A stretch of DNA of 64,000 nt from assembly GCF_023278565.1 (NCBI RefSeq), contig NC_064680.1:2666001-2730000 (forward strand). Reading direction: 5' to 3'. A model generated the notes under the pieces. The model made no database searches. It saw nothing but the letters and a program-made list of their open reading frames with translations, and had not been told where the DNA came from. Each line of letters starts with the position of its first letter. Within the stretch, counting starts at the first letter, position 1. Both the position numbers and the translations under genes were made by a program. This DNA comes from Colletotrichum lupini (Eukaryota > Ascomycota > Sordariomycetes > Glomerellales > Glomerellaceae). This document shows positions 1 through 10,261 of this stretch, piece by piece.

Positions 1-1336
1 TACTATCACGCAATGTTTGCAATCTGCTAGTTGAAGTTCACCACTTTGCTAACGCTATCATAGCTGTCGTTAGTCTTCTTTGGCTTTCTAATTGCTCTCG
101 ATGTAGTCAAAGAGTCTTCGAGCTAGATGACGCCTCGGGATTACCTGCGAGCGTCAGGAAGTTGCAGTTATAGAAAACGACTGAGCGGAAATGGGGCTGA
201 TGCCAGTCGATTTTTCGTAGGGTTTTCAATAGGAAGAATACTTCCACAGCCGGACGATTTAATGTTCCTTTTAGTACATTCAAGCTGGACAAGTATCCAG
301 GGGCACCCATCCTCGATCCTCACGGCTTATTATCAAGTTGCTAATCGTCGTAGATGCAGGAACTAGCGAGACCAGCAGGTCCTCTTTGACCGTTTAGATA
401 TACATGGCTTCTCTTCTAAGTGACTTAGCGGCAGGTGTTCCAAAGTTTGATGGTTCGAAGCGTAAAGGAAGGGCAGGCAAGTCGAGATTGGCCGCCGTGC
501 CGTGTCTTGGCGAGGATCAAGTGCCGTTCGTCATAGATGATCCACCAATTGAAGCCTCACTATTGCCCTTAGATAACGAAAGGATCAATTCGTTGAGAGG
601 CTATGTTATATACTTGAAGCATACAATCCATGGCCATTGATCAGTAATCGAGGTTGAACCAAACGCGCAGATGCATGTTGATCTGGAGGAGAAGGGCACA
701 ATTCCTGAGAGCCCAAGGTACCTAGGTCACTGGTGTATAGCAACTCGTGGAAGCTACCTTACTCTTGAAAAAGCATGACCTAATTACTATGTGTGCAAAG
801 CCCACAGCTGGGAGAGACTCCCTGAAGTCAGGACGTGTCGGCCCCTCGGGTGGGTCACCGCCGACGTCTCCCGGGACCGAGTCGGACTTAAGTGGATACC
901 ACACCGTTGGTACCTAGCCCGAGCTGCCGCGATCCAGGCAGAAGCTCACGTGCCGATCAAGCGACCTCAAACTTTCCCGACTTTAAGTGACTACACTCTT
1001 CATCCTACCTTGCCTGCATATTAATGAATATCTTTCATCCGGAAATTTCAAAGCCCCCTCCCTCATCCGCCGTCCAGCTTCGATTCACGCAGCATCCAGA
1101 ACTTTGTTTTCTTGGACACCCGAAGAAATCTATCCTTTGGTTCGGCCCCTCGACGCCACTTTCTGGGATTGTTTCTGCGACAGTGGGTAGCTACTATATA
1201 CGTACTTAGGCTCAATGATAGAACCGCCCCATCTTGCAGAGGCTAATATCGGCATCTTCAGTATCCCGTCGTTATTCAGCTCAGTCGAGATCGACTGTAA
1301 CGCCGCACCAGTCCACCCATCCAATCTCATCTAACC
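1..1336. other. No supportable gene
   Basis: Short open frames of 60-80 codons occur on both strands (for example 404-640 plus), but none has a recognisable domain, consistent splice signals or a partner exon. I see nothing here beyond the possible 5' flank of the small SCA7 gene that follows. Confidence 0.5.
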
Positions 1337-1756
1337 ATGAACCCCGCTCGTTCAAGCGGAGTCTCGAATGCAGGTGATCAAGCACCACCACCCCCTCCAG
1401 TCCACGAACACGCGGGCTCCACTCCGACGCCTCAGACTTTCGAGAGGCGTCAGGCAACAGAAAGTATGTGGATTTGAAACTCTAACCCATCCACAATGCA
1501 TAATGAGAGTGTATTTGTCTGCTCATGTGCAGTGGCTGATGGCAAGGGCTCCCTACTTCTAGGTTCCATTGACGTCGAACGCCAGTGCGGCGTCCCGCTG
1601 CCCGAGGGTCGTCGGTGTGGTGGCTCTCTGACGTGTAAGAGGCATTCTATGAGCTCGAAACGCGCGGTGGCGGGGAGGTCTGCGCCGTATGATCAGTTGC
1701 TTGTTACTTTCATGGAAAGGAGGAGAGCTGAGAGGGCTTTGGAAGAGGCGGTTTGA
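1337..1756 (+). CDS. Short SCA7 zinc-finger domain protein (SGF73/ataxin-7-like C-terminal module)
   Basis: Two exons, 1337-1463 and 1533-1756. The 69-bp intron has a GTATGT donor, a CTCTAACCC branch-like site and a GTGCAG acceptor, and it joins in phase 1 to a 116-residue frame. Residues from about 55 match the SCA7 zinc-binding module known from the SAGA subunit Sgf73/ataxin-7: a [13 protein letters not shown] stretch, then [14 protein letters not shown] and [10 protein letters not shown]. The N-terminus is Pro-rich and unremarkable. True Sgf73 is several times longer and has an extra N-terminal zinc finger that anchors the deubiquitinase module. This is therefore either a truncated paralogue or a small SCA7-only protein. 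Further exons upstream cannot be excluded; the start was chosen as the ATG that keeps the frame open through the intron. The domain call is firmer than the gene boundaries. Confidence 0.6.
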
Positions 1757-2863
1757 GGCCTTTTGAGTGATGGTCTACTGTCAGTACGAGATGTCAGTTA
1801 TGCGGGTAGTAGAGTGAGGTCTCTTCGAGCCGGTAGCAGATGAACATAGGGTTGATAAGTAAGGGAGCCTTACAGTTTTGTCGCTGCTCCTTGGGAGGTA
1901 GTAGGTTTCCCGACCAAAGGAGCAACGTCCGCCTTACCTTCCGGGCCGAACGCTGTTCTCAAAGTCTCGAGATGGCAGCTAAATAAAGAATATGGCTGAT
2001 GATGGCGCCAGGACTGCATGCGAGGCTTGCCTGAACATTATCTATACACTTTGGGAAACCATCGTGCAGCAAGACGGGGCACGTGAGGGGTTCCATGGTG
2101 GCGGTGTGCCACAATTTCGTACCAGAACCTTCGTTCTTTACTACGTTGAACTGCTGCAAAATCGGCCAGCTAAATTCACACCCAGTATACACGTCGAGGA
2201 GGTAGCCAGAGTAGGCATCGCACCGGCAGATGTCGAGAAGCTTAAGAAGGTTACGAGACGCCACTTCCACATTGTGTGCGACGCTACCAGGCAGGGAGGG
2301 CGGCATGGCTCGTGATCCACCGTGTTCGCGCGTGAGTATGTATCGGGACCCAGACTACGATATCGACCATGTCTGCTCTTATTCCGCGGAAACTGGCGTT
2401 TGGAGGATCCAGGAAGCGGAAGGATGAGAACGTAGATCTTAGGAGGATGTCGAGCAGACCGAACCGCGAACAACATTCATCACTTTGCCTACAGAAAGAG
2501 CAAGTCAAAGGTTTAGATCTATGCCGTTTGGAGTGAGTTCACAGTCTTCGGAATTGAGAAGTCGTATGGCATTGGAAAAATGATAGTAGGGGCAAGGTCA
2601 TTACAGAAGGAAGGAGTCAGGCGAGTAACTCAATGACCAAGAACGCATTAGCTAGACGGCCACTCCTAAAAGGGTACAGATACATTTCACAAACTTCGCC
2701 CGCTACGCCAGAACGTCATGTTTCAAAGGACTTTTCACACAGCCAGCCTGCGCTGCCAATTCCTGTCCCCCTTTCCTCGAGGCCCTCAACGAAGGTATGC
2801 GAAACCTGAGGGCCCACCTTCTGCGTTTACTCGTCGCTGTGTGTGCGTCTTGGGTTGGCGCAG
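1757..2863. other. Intergenic, mostly featureless
   Basis: A 107-codon plus-strand frame (1992-2315) is described separately. Otherwise only short overlapping frames with no domain signal are visible. Confidence 0.4.
1992..2315 (+). CDS. Hypothetical small ORF, function unknown
   Basis: A 107-codon single-exon frame starting ATGGCTGATGATGG. It has an ordinary amino-acid composition and a short Cys pair near the start (ACEACLNIIYTL). I recognise no domain, signal peptide or membrane segment. An antisense frame of similar length (1959-2306) covers the same bases, so openness alone is weak evidence. It lies about 235 bp after the SCA7 gene on the same strand and could be a remnant of a longer gene. 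Confidence 0.2.
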   Translation: MADDGARTACEACLNIIYTLWETIVQQDGAREGFHGGGVPQFRTRTFVLYYVELLQNRPAKFTPSIHVEEVARVGIAPADVEKLKKVTRRHFHIVCDATRQGGRHGS

Positions 2864-4190
2864 TCATTGGCGACGTGCTTCATTCAATTGGGCAGCAAAC
2901 TGTCGTTGTTGATGCCTCTGTAGAAGCTCCTCCCATACCCTGCGTCTCTCAAATTCTGTCCTTCTAGCAGTTTCTTGGTCGCCAGGGTCTAGCGCATCAA
3001 TTAGGTTGTCCACTTCGTCACGATGATACAGCTCTGCAAGTACTCGCTGGCGACTAAAAGCATCCGCAGAGGTCACTACGAGAGCGATCTGTAAGTAAAT
3101 GATCATATCAACGTGCTAGAATATGAGCGAAGGAGGGCTATTTGAACTCACGATCGATGTTGGCCAGATCTTCATGCGGCGGCAACTCAGCTGGACAATT
3201 CCCCTTGAGGCTTATGAGCAATAGCTCTGAATAGTCTTCGCTATAAGAAAGCTTGGACAGGAACTCTGATTCCGTGGAAAAAACGTCTAATCCAAACAAG
3301 AAATCGTTGGTAAGCACAACATTCGTACACAAGTCTTCAAGAACGTAGAAGTCGCATTTCACGCTTTGTCGTGATGCAGCAAATGTCCAGTCTACCCCGC
3401 GGACTAGGCCACATGTGAAGGCTTCAGAACCATCAGCAAGCTCAAGATCAAGAAAATTCTGAAGATTCCTGTCGATGTTGAAGCCGCGGGAAATAGCATA
3501 TGCTTTGGACATAACCATGACGTCTGATCCTGTATCAGGAAGGGCCGACAGGCTGTCAATCAATGAGACCATGGAGGCACCGCCTCTCATTCCCAACAAG
3601 GCGCAGGCCGAGCCGTTTGCCACCTTGACGAACAGCAGCGGTGATCCTGCTTTTATACTTCTTTAACGTCTCCGGTGCACGAAGGAAGGCGCCTGAGAGG
3701 ACCAGATCATGAGAGATGTGCGGGAGAATGAAGCATGCCAGATTCGTCACTTTCTATTCCCCTCTGAAACTGAAGGGAACCTCTAGGCAGCCTGGAGACA
3801 AGACATCACCCCCGGTTGGCAACTGGATTAGTCGTTCTGTATGAGGTTTGGGCTCAAGACGCAATTTTTGAGCCAAGTGGGCTGAGATAATGTTGAACTG
3901 GGCCCCTGTATCGGGCAAGGCTTCTATGAACTCTGTCCCAGCCTTTGCTGCAACGCTGTATGTGCATCTGCCAGAAGACTTGGGAAGATTGAGTGAGGAA
4001 CTGGCTCGAGCAGCCATTGCCAGTGCTTGGTGGAAGGTCAAGACACTTCTTGGAAGACGAGACGGATTTAGTTTCCCTGAAAGTGCCAGCAGAGGCCGAC
4101 TTTCTCTCGAAACGGCTCCGAGCCTGTTGGCCGGGACAGGTAATGTGTTCTCCAGCATCTCATTTAAGTCATTCTGACACTGTCAAGGAT
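2864..4190 (-). pseudogene. Decayed gene with two tandem retropepsin-like aspartic protease domains
   Basis: Read on the minus strand, two copies of a retroviral-type aspartic protease fold follow each other. Domain 1 has ALPDTGAQFNIIS (about 3930-3900) and a distal HDLVLSGAFL (about 3700). Domain 2 has ALPDTGSDVMVMS (about 3535-3500) and VVLTNDFLFG (about 3310-3290). Each D-T-G is the active-site triad; the second part resembles the ILGxDFL flap-to-helix motif. The frame is broken: an in-frame TAG at 3754-3756 cuts domain 1 between its two halves, and a one-base shift around 3623-3660 separates the domains. A plausible 63-bp intron (3089-3151, GTGAGT...TTACAG) leads to a charged coiled tail (3088-2864), but its phase does not match. 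Fungal genomes carry many such non-viral retropepsin-like proteins, often as multi-copy families. I read this as a dead copy; a sequencing error could mimic one lesion but hardly all three. Confidence 0.65.
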
Positions 4191-4565
4191 GAACTGTCCC
4201 GCGATGGGCTCCATCGAATCCGTCGCTATAACGAAAAGTCAATCACAGTGGCAGTCGGCCTGATCTGTATTGCACTCGCTGCAACTCTGCTCATCGGAAC
4301 CATCGTCGGCTTTTCGTACGTGTCTAGCTGGTCAGCGAAAGTGGGCATGATATGTGCCTTTACCATCGCCTTTGCTTTGTGTGTAGGTCTGACAACGAAT
4401 GCAAAACGAGGGGAGATTTTCGCGGGAACTGCAGCGTAAGAGACGCTCGTAACCTTCTAGCTTATGAACATCTTATTGACAATCGTACTCAGATACGCCG
4501 CTGTGCTGGTCGTTTTTGTTAGTAGTGGAGATCTATCAGGGAACCAGTGCTGTCAACCGCAGTGA
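4191..4565 (+). pseudogene. 3' fragment of a DUF6594-type membrane protein gene
   Basis: Exons up to 4435 and from 4493 to a stop at 4563-4565 are joined by a 57-bp intron (4436-4492, GTAAGA...CTCAG) that splits an Ala codon in phase. The joined frame gives the C-terminal end of DUF6594 proteins: RRYNEKSIT, then a hydrophobic helix (AVGLICIALAATLLIGTIVG), a second helix (GMICAFTIAFALCVGL), a TNAKRGEIFAGTAA stretch and YAAVLVVFV. This family's C-terminus normally has two or three membrane helices and that last motif. The roughly 200-400 N-terminal residues expected are missing: upstream of about 4190 the sequence is the antisense retropepsin pseudogene. The 5' limit is therefore a junction between unrelated fragments, and its exact base is uncertain. 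Confidence 0.6.
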
Positions 4566-6988
4566 GCCATGCCGCTGTCCGCGGTCTTTCATGCTCTCGT
4601 GTTCACAGCAGCGGTGTTTTCGGAGGATAGGTGAGAAGGTCTTCCGCGGTTCAATACGAATCGTGGAAAGACAGCACCGCTGACGAAAAACAAAAGTGTC
4701 TAAGCCCAAAGAGAGTCGCGAAAAGGTTTAGTCGACGGGAACGAGCGGTAGAGTCCACAACGGCTCCCGGCTTGGCCGACCGGACGCGATGGGGGGATAT
4801 CGCAGCCGGGGGTGACAAGGATGGGAAGCAGATGCTTGGGAGACTCGCAGGGCGAACAGGGTCGGCAACGAGAACGACTGACAGCTTCAGTCGTGGGGGC
4901 GAGATGTCGATTTTCTTGGGAATGGCGCCGAAATCGGGGCTGGCTGGGGTCATTGAGAAGATGCGTCAGTGATTCCCGAAAAGGAGTGATCAACGCATGA
5001 CGAATTGACCTCAGACCCTGGGGATTGAGTCACTGGCAGACTGGGTGTTGGGGAATGGTCGGGTGTAACAGTGGTAAAGTGCCAGCCGATGATAAAAAAG
5101 CTCCGAGCCGATATTTCCCACCGTAACGGTACGGTGGTGCCCCGAACCGAATGGCGAGCTGGGCTGCGGTTGCACTTGCACGTACGTCTCTGAAGAGCTG
5201 TAGGCGGTGGTGGTGGTGTTGCAGAAAATTGTCGGGACTCGGAAGGGAAGGCAAGACAAGTGCTGGAGTAAGACAGGCTGACTGGTGGCTGGCTGGCTGG
5301 TGAGAAGGAGCAAAAGGGAAGAGATACGTATTGTTCGCACTTGCCTCCGTTTAGCAGGACCTTTACATCGTCCGGATACTTGGATACATCATACCTTACG
5401 AAGAAGCTGCGATGTGGGCAGGTGTGGTGGGGGAGTTCTTGACCTCATTCGGCCAATGAGAGGCTGATCGCAAGCCGCCCCCGTCAGCCCATCGCCCAAG
5501 AATGCGTGTAAAGAGACGGGACGTTTCTACTGTTGGATAGAAAACCGGAAGCTTTGATAGTGCTGCATCATCACGGTCTAATCTGCAGCGTGGCTTTTCA
5601 CTCTGCAAGCTTTCACAGATTTGGAGTATCGTTCCTATCCCTCGTCTAATCTCAGGCTGATCTCAGGCTGTAAGGCTTACGGGCATATGTGTGCATGTCC
5701 GAAGCTCGGTCTTTTTGTCACTGAGTTACGGTGGCGGTAGCGGCGATGGGGCCGGTGCTGAAGCGGAGGACCGATGCATTTCCGATGCACTCGGGGCTTC
5801 TTAGCCTGGCCTTGAATCAGAACTTGTCGCCCAGCTCGGGTACCTTGCGTTTGATGCTTCTGGCGCAGTCTACCTCACCTTACATTAAGGCAGTCGCGAG
5901 CACGGAAAGCACCCTTCTCTTTGCTTCCATCACTCCTAAAATTTCTAGACCTCCCTGGGAAATGCCCCTTTTACCTTACTAAGGCAGAGCTGATGTTTCT
6001 GTCTGAGTTGACGGTGCCCTGAGATGCCATTTACCCCCCCTTGCCCCATGCTCTTTGAGTCTTTCCCCTTCCCGTTCAGTTGGAGTCGCCCCCTGGTCCC
6101 TTTGCATCCATCTCATTTGTTTGGGTTTTGCGTGCTGCGAGCAGCCAACAGCAAGCACGTGTTATTCGTCTGTTGGGGAGAGAAATGGGTTCCATCCAAA
6201 TTCGTATTGCTACTTCGTACACCACCTAATAAGGCGAGGTAGAGAGAGACAATCTACAACGAGTGGGTGGAAAAAAGGAAGGAAATCCCCATTCCGTCAT
6301 GATACCCACCTACCTGACTGAGGAATACATCAATACCTAACTACCTCTACAAACCGTTCGCTGTTGGATTGCGCATTGTGCCATCGCCGCGTCCGACCGC
6401 GTCCCGGCTTTTTTCTCTATCTTTAACCCCCCTCCGACTATGACCCATCCCAATTAATTATCGGCATCCCGTACATCATCTGGAAAAGAAGAAACAAGAC
6501 AGAGAGTGGCAGCAGTAGCTAGAGCAGTGGGCACTGAGCACCGACAAGCAAAGCAGCAAAGGAAGGAAGCAAGCAGGCAATTGATCAATGCAGAGCGAGA
6601 TCGATATTATTCCCACCCCGTCAGGTCAAGATACAGCGTAGCGCCAAACTCAACTCGCGTCCTCACTCTGCCACTCTCCACTACTACACCCTCCCCAAAA
6701 ACTCAATCTTTTTTAACCCTCCCACTTCTGCGCAGCAGCACTCAAATATCATTCCGGCAACGCCCCTCCACCTTCCCTCTCTTCCTTCTTTTCCCCCTCC
6801 CCCCTTGTCCCCCGATCCGCCCATCTTCAACCAACAACGGGCAACGGCGACAAAAAGCGACCACAGCGACAACGACGTAACCTTCTATCACAACCTGCCC
6901 ACTGGGCCAACCCGATACAGTCCGGGGCTCACAGAGCTCTTTTCTTCCTCTCCCTTCATCCTCCGCGACCAAACGACATTTGCCCATC
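4566..6988. other. Intergenic; 5' flank of the zinc transporter
   Basis: No gene supported. The last 300 bases before the ATG at 6989 are strongly pyrimidine-rich on the plus strand, as is common in fungal leaders. Confidence 0.5.
6656..6960 (+). promoter_or_regulatory. Pyrimidine-rich promoter/leader of the zinc transporter
   Basis: Runs of C and T (for example around 6770-6815) precede the start codon. CT-rich tracts near transcription starts are usual in filamentous fungi. The transcription start itself is not visible, and I see no convincing zinc-response element. Confidence 0.35.
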
Positions 6989-8845
6989 ATGGCGTGGTCC
7001 AAGTCGACGCGGATCAGCATCATGCTGGCCATCGATGTCGTCTTCTTTCTCGTCGAGTTGATTGTTGGCTTGGTCGTCAAGTCGCTGGCCCTGACTGCCG
7101 ATGCCTTCCACATGGTGCGTTTGCTCCGATACTACCCTGCCGCGCCGCGTGCGACACATCGCTAATTCAAGTAGCTCAACGACATCATTTCTCTCTGTGT
7201 CGGACTCTGGGCCGTCGCCGTCGCAAGAAAGGCTACTACCGACAAGTACTCCTACGGTGTATGTCATCCCCCTCCCACTGATTGAAGACAACGTGGAGCT
7301 GACTTGAGTGTGCAGTGGTTGCGAGCCGAGATTCTCGGCGCCTTCTTCAATGCCGTCTTCCTCATCGCTCTCTGCGTCTCTATTATTCTCGAGGCCATTA
7401 CCCGATTCTTTGACCCTCCCGAAATCGAAAACCCCGTCCTTATTCTCGTTGTTGGTGCATTCGGCCTTGCCTCCAACCTCGTCGGCTTCTTTGTCCTCGG
7501 CGGCCATGGCCACTCCCACGGCGGCGGCCACGATCACGATCACGGCGACGGCGAGCACGACCACGGACACGATCACCCCCACTCTGCAGAACACGCTGCC
7601 GAGGAAGGCCGCGCCCACGTCTCGCACGCTACCGACAACGATGGTGGCAACGTTGGCGATGTTCTTCCTGAAGCCATCGTCGCTAGAGCCTCCGCCGGTG
7701 CCAACCCTGAGACGCCCCGTCGCATTCGCTTCGATGGGGAGTCCGACCCGTCGGGCCGAGCCCAAAGCCGCACATCGGCCACCTCCAAGAGCCAGAACCG
7801 AAGAAACAGCTCGCGAAACCACTCGCGTCTCACTAGCATTGAAGACATTAGCATCTATCCTTCGAGCTTCCGCCAGGAAATTATTGACGCCAGCCGTTCT
7901 CAGCGTGACGGACAGGAATCGACCACGAGCGAGAGCGAGGTCGAGGAGACCGTCAGCGAGGATGGCGAGCCTGATGAGCAGTCGCCTCTGCTCAAGTCTA
8001 AGGGCAACGACCACTCCTACATGATCGAGAACTCCCGTGGCCGATCCTCCCACAAGCATTCGAGACGCGAGTCCAGCCTTCACATCGACCACAACCACAA
8101 CAAGGAGCGCAAGAAGGCCTCTGGCGGCCACGGCCACGACCACGGCGATATGGGAATGAACGCCATGGTTCTTCATGTCATTGGTGATGCTCTTGGTAAC
8201 GTCGGTGTGATTGTCACCGCTCTTATCATCTGGCTGACCGATTGGCCTGGCCGTTTCTATGCCGATCCCGCTGTCTCTCTGTTCATTACTCTCATTATCC
8301 TCAAGTCCGCCATCCCCCTCACGAAGGCGACCTCCAAGGTCCTTCTCCAGGCTACCCCCGACAACATCGACCTTCAAGAGATCCGCGAGGACATTGAGAA
8401 GTTGGAAGGTGTCATCAGCTGCCACCACGTTCACGTCTGGCAACTCTCCGATACCAAGATTGTTGCCTCTCTTCACGTCCATGTCAACTTCCCAATCTCC
8501 GCCGAGAACGGCGAGAAGTACATGAAGCTTGCAAAGTCGGCCCGCAGATGTCTCCACGGCTTCGGCATTCACGCGGCCACCATCCAACCCGAATTTTGCG
8601 GTGATGACGAGCACCACAATGTCACTGAGCCTGAGCGCATTACTCAATACGATGGCACTGCCATTGCTGGCTCGCCAAAGCAGACTTGTCTGTTACAGTG
8701 CGTAGACAACTGCGAAGCAGGTGGCTGTTGTACCGAATCTACAGCTGCTGGAAGTGTGCGCAGCCAGTCTACCCATAGCCATGACGGCCACGACCATGAC
8801 CACGGCAACGGTCACAGCCACGACGACCATGGACACTCTCATTAA
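6989..8845 (+). CDS. ZRC1: Cation diffusion facilitator zinc transporter, ZRC1/COT1 type
   Basis: Three exons, 6989-7114, 7175-7258 and 7316-8845, separated by 60-bp and 57-bp introns; the protein is 579 aa. It is predicted to move Zn(II) (possibly also Co/Cd) from cytosol into the vacuole in exchange for protons. Evidence: six-helix CDF layout; the metal-site motif HxxxD in helix 2 (HMLND, residues 41-45, with intron 1 falling between M and L); YGWLRAEILGAFFNAVFL opening helices 3-4; and a second HxxxD in helix 5 (HVIGD, about 357-361). A very long cytosolic loop (about 134-350) has two His clusters (HGHSHGGGHDHDHGD near its start and GGHGHDHGDMG near its end) around a Ser/Glu-rich linker. 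The C-terminal ferredoxin-like domain contains CHHVHVWQLSD, and the tail is again His-rich (HDGHDHDHGNGHSH). The length is larger than yeast Zrc1 because of the loop and tail. It converges with TAF2 downstream. Confidence 0.95.
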
Positions 8846-10261
8846 TTCGGTTCGCGGCACAGCTCTCTCTAATACCACCTTTTCTCAATAGAGCGCGGCA
8901 CATCTTGAATAGGGTCCATGGGGGTTCTCATTTTTCTTCATCGCAAGGGCGAGGCTTTTTGCTTTCTTATCCTGCTACTTGGAACTACCAAAAAGACTGG
9001 CGTTTATGGGACTGGGGCAAGACAGAGGTAAGGGTGAAAGTACTATCACGCACGTGAACCTAAGCAGGAAGGGGACAGCGACTCCAAATCCTGTTTTGGC
9101 AGAAGCAACTTGGTTACGGCTTACATAGGTGGGCCGCCCACGTTGCCTCCCCTTTCCATCCTTCGTTTCCTTTTTCAGTTATTTTCGGAGCGGTTGTGTC
9201 TTCCTTTTGTAGAATATCCCATTAGCTCTAATATCATCAAAGACGGCGCGATCCAGTCAGGATGTAGGGCGTGTACAACCAGCGAAGTCAAACAAGAAAT
9301 ACAAATTTCACAGTAAACCTTTTTACCCAGTTTGCATTCATAAAGTACGGGAGCTAAACTCGTGTGGACTCGTTGTGAGCTTTTGGTCGATAATGCACCG
9401 GTTTTGCCGGGTGGCTTTCTACTTACCCACCTGCGAAAAAACCTTCCGCAGGGCTTTCCGCGTCGGGAGACTCTCGGTATCCTCCCTTAGATATCACAGT
9501 ATGACGGCGACATTCTGACGATATACGACTGTCGGAATTTGGCTCTGATTTATGCTCTGTCGCTAGGATACCTACAATTTCAACTGGCCATTTCGGAACT
9601 AGCCCACCACTCGCGGCGCAACCCCCACTATGCCCGTTTTCTGTCATGATTGCAGACGTTGAAACATTCTGCATTGTCGCATGGGGAAGTATGACGAGCG
9701 GGAAGAGAATACCATGCCTAGCGGAGCGGTTCATCCGCTCAGAAATTGTTCGCAGTCACACATGCAGTCTCGAGCATAATACGTCAAGAGGACCGATGGG
9801 CACATGAAGAGGCATACTAGACTGAGGGAGGTATCATTACGACTTTGAGGTTGGCTATTTCCCCCTCCTCGTCCCTCTCTCTTCCCTTCCGAAAGTGTTT
9901 CTTGTTTTACTAATACACAAAAAGCACGGCACGCTGGGGACGCTCGTCGCGATCCTTTTCTCGTGCCCCTATTCTTTTTTTAACCCCTCGCTGTGGTTTG
10001 CCACGTTTCACTTCCCCTAAAACCTAGTTGTAATGATAATGTATAATCCCGCCTAACCTCCGCTGTCTCAAGCCCTGGAAGAACGCCTAAAATGTAATGT
10101 GAATTCACGCAACCCCATTTCGGAAGCATGATAAGATGACTGTAAAGATGGGAGAAAGGAGGTAATTTGTGAGTTGAGCGCATGATAAGAGACGCAGTGG
10201 CATTTCCTGCCGGCGACTCATATCTCTGGCTTCACCCCATGAGTAAGCGGCTTGAGACCGT
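8846..10261. other. Intergenic between convergent genes
   Basis: Holds the 3' flanks of the zinc transporter (plus) and TAF2 (minus). No reading frame with a recognisable domain is present. Confidence 0.6.

Noticed and set aside
3751..3760. Programmed stop-codon readthrough in the retropepsin gene
   Set aside because: A TAG between two conserved motifs could suggest readthrough, but the additional frameshift and splice-phase mismatch fit simple decay better.
6956..8647. 563-codon minus-strand open frame
   Set aside because: It lies wholly antisense to the CDF zinc transporter; its openness and Val/Ala/Asp-rich composition result from the C-rich third codon positions of the sense gene. No domain.
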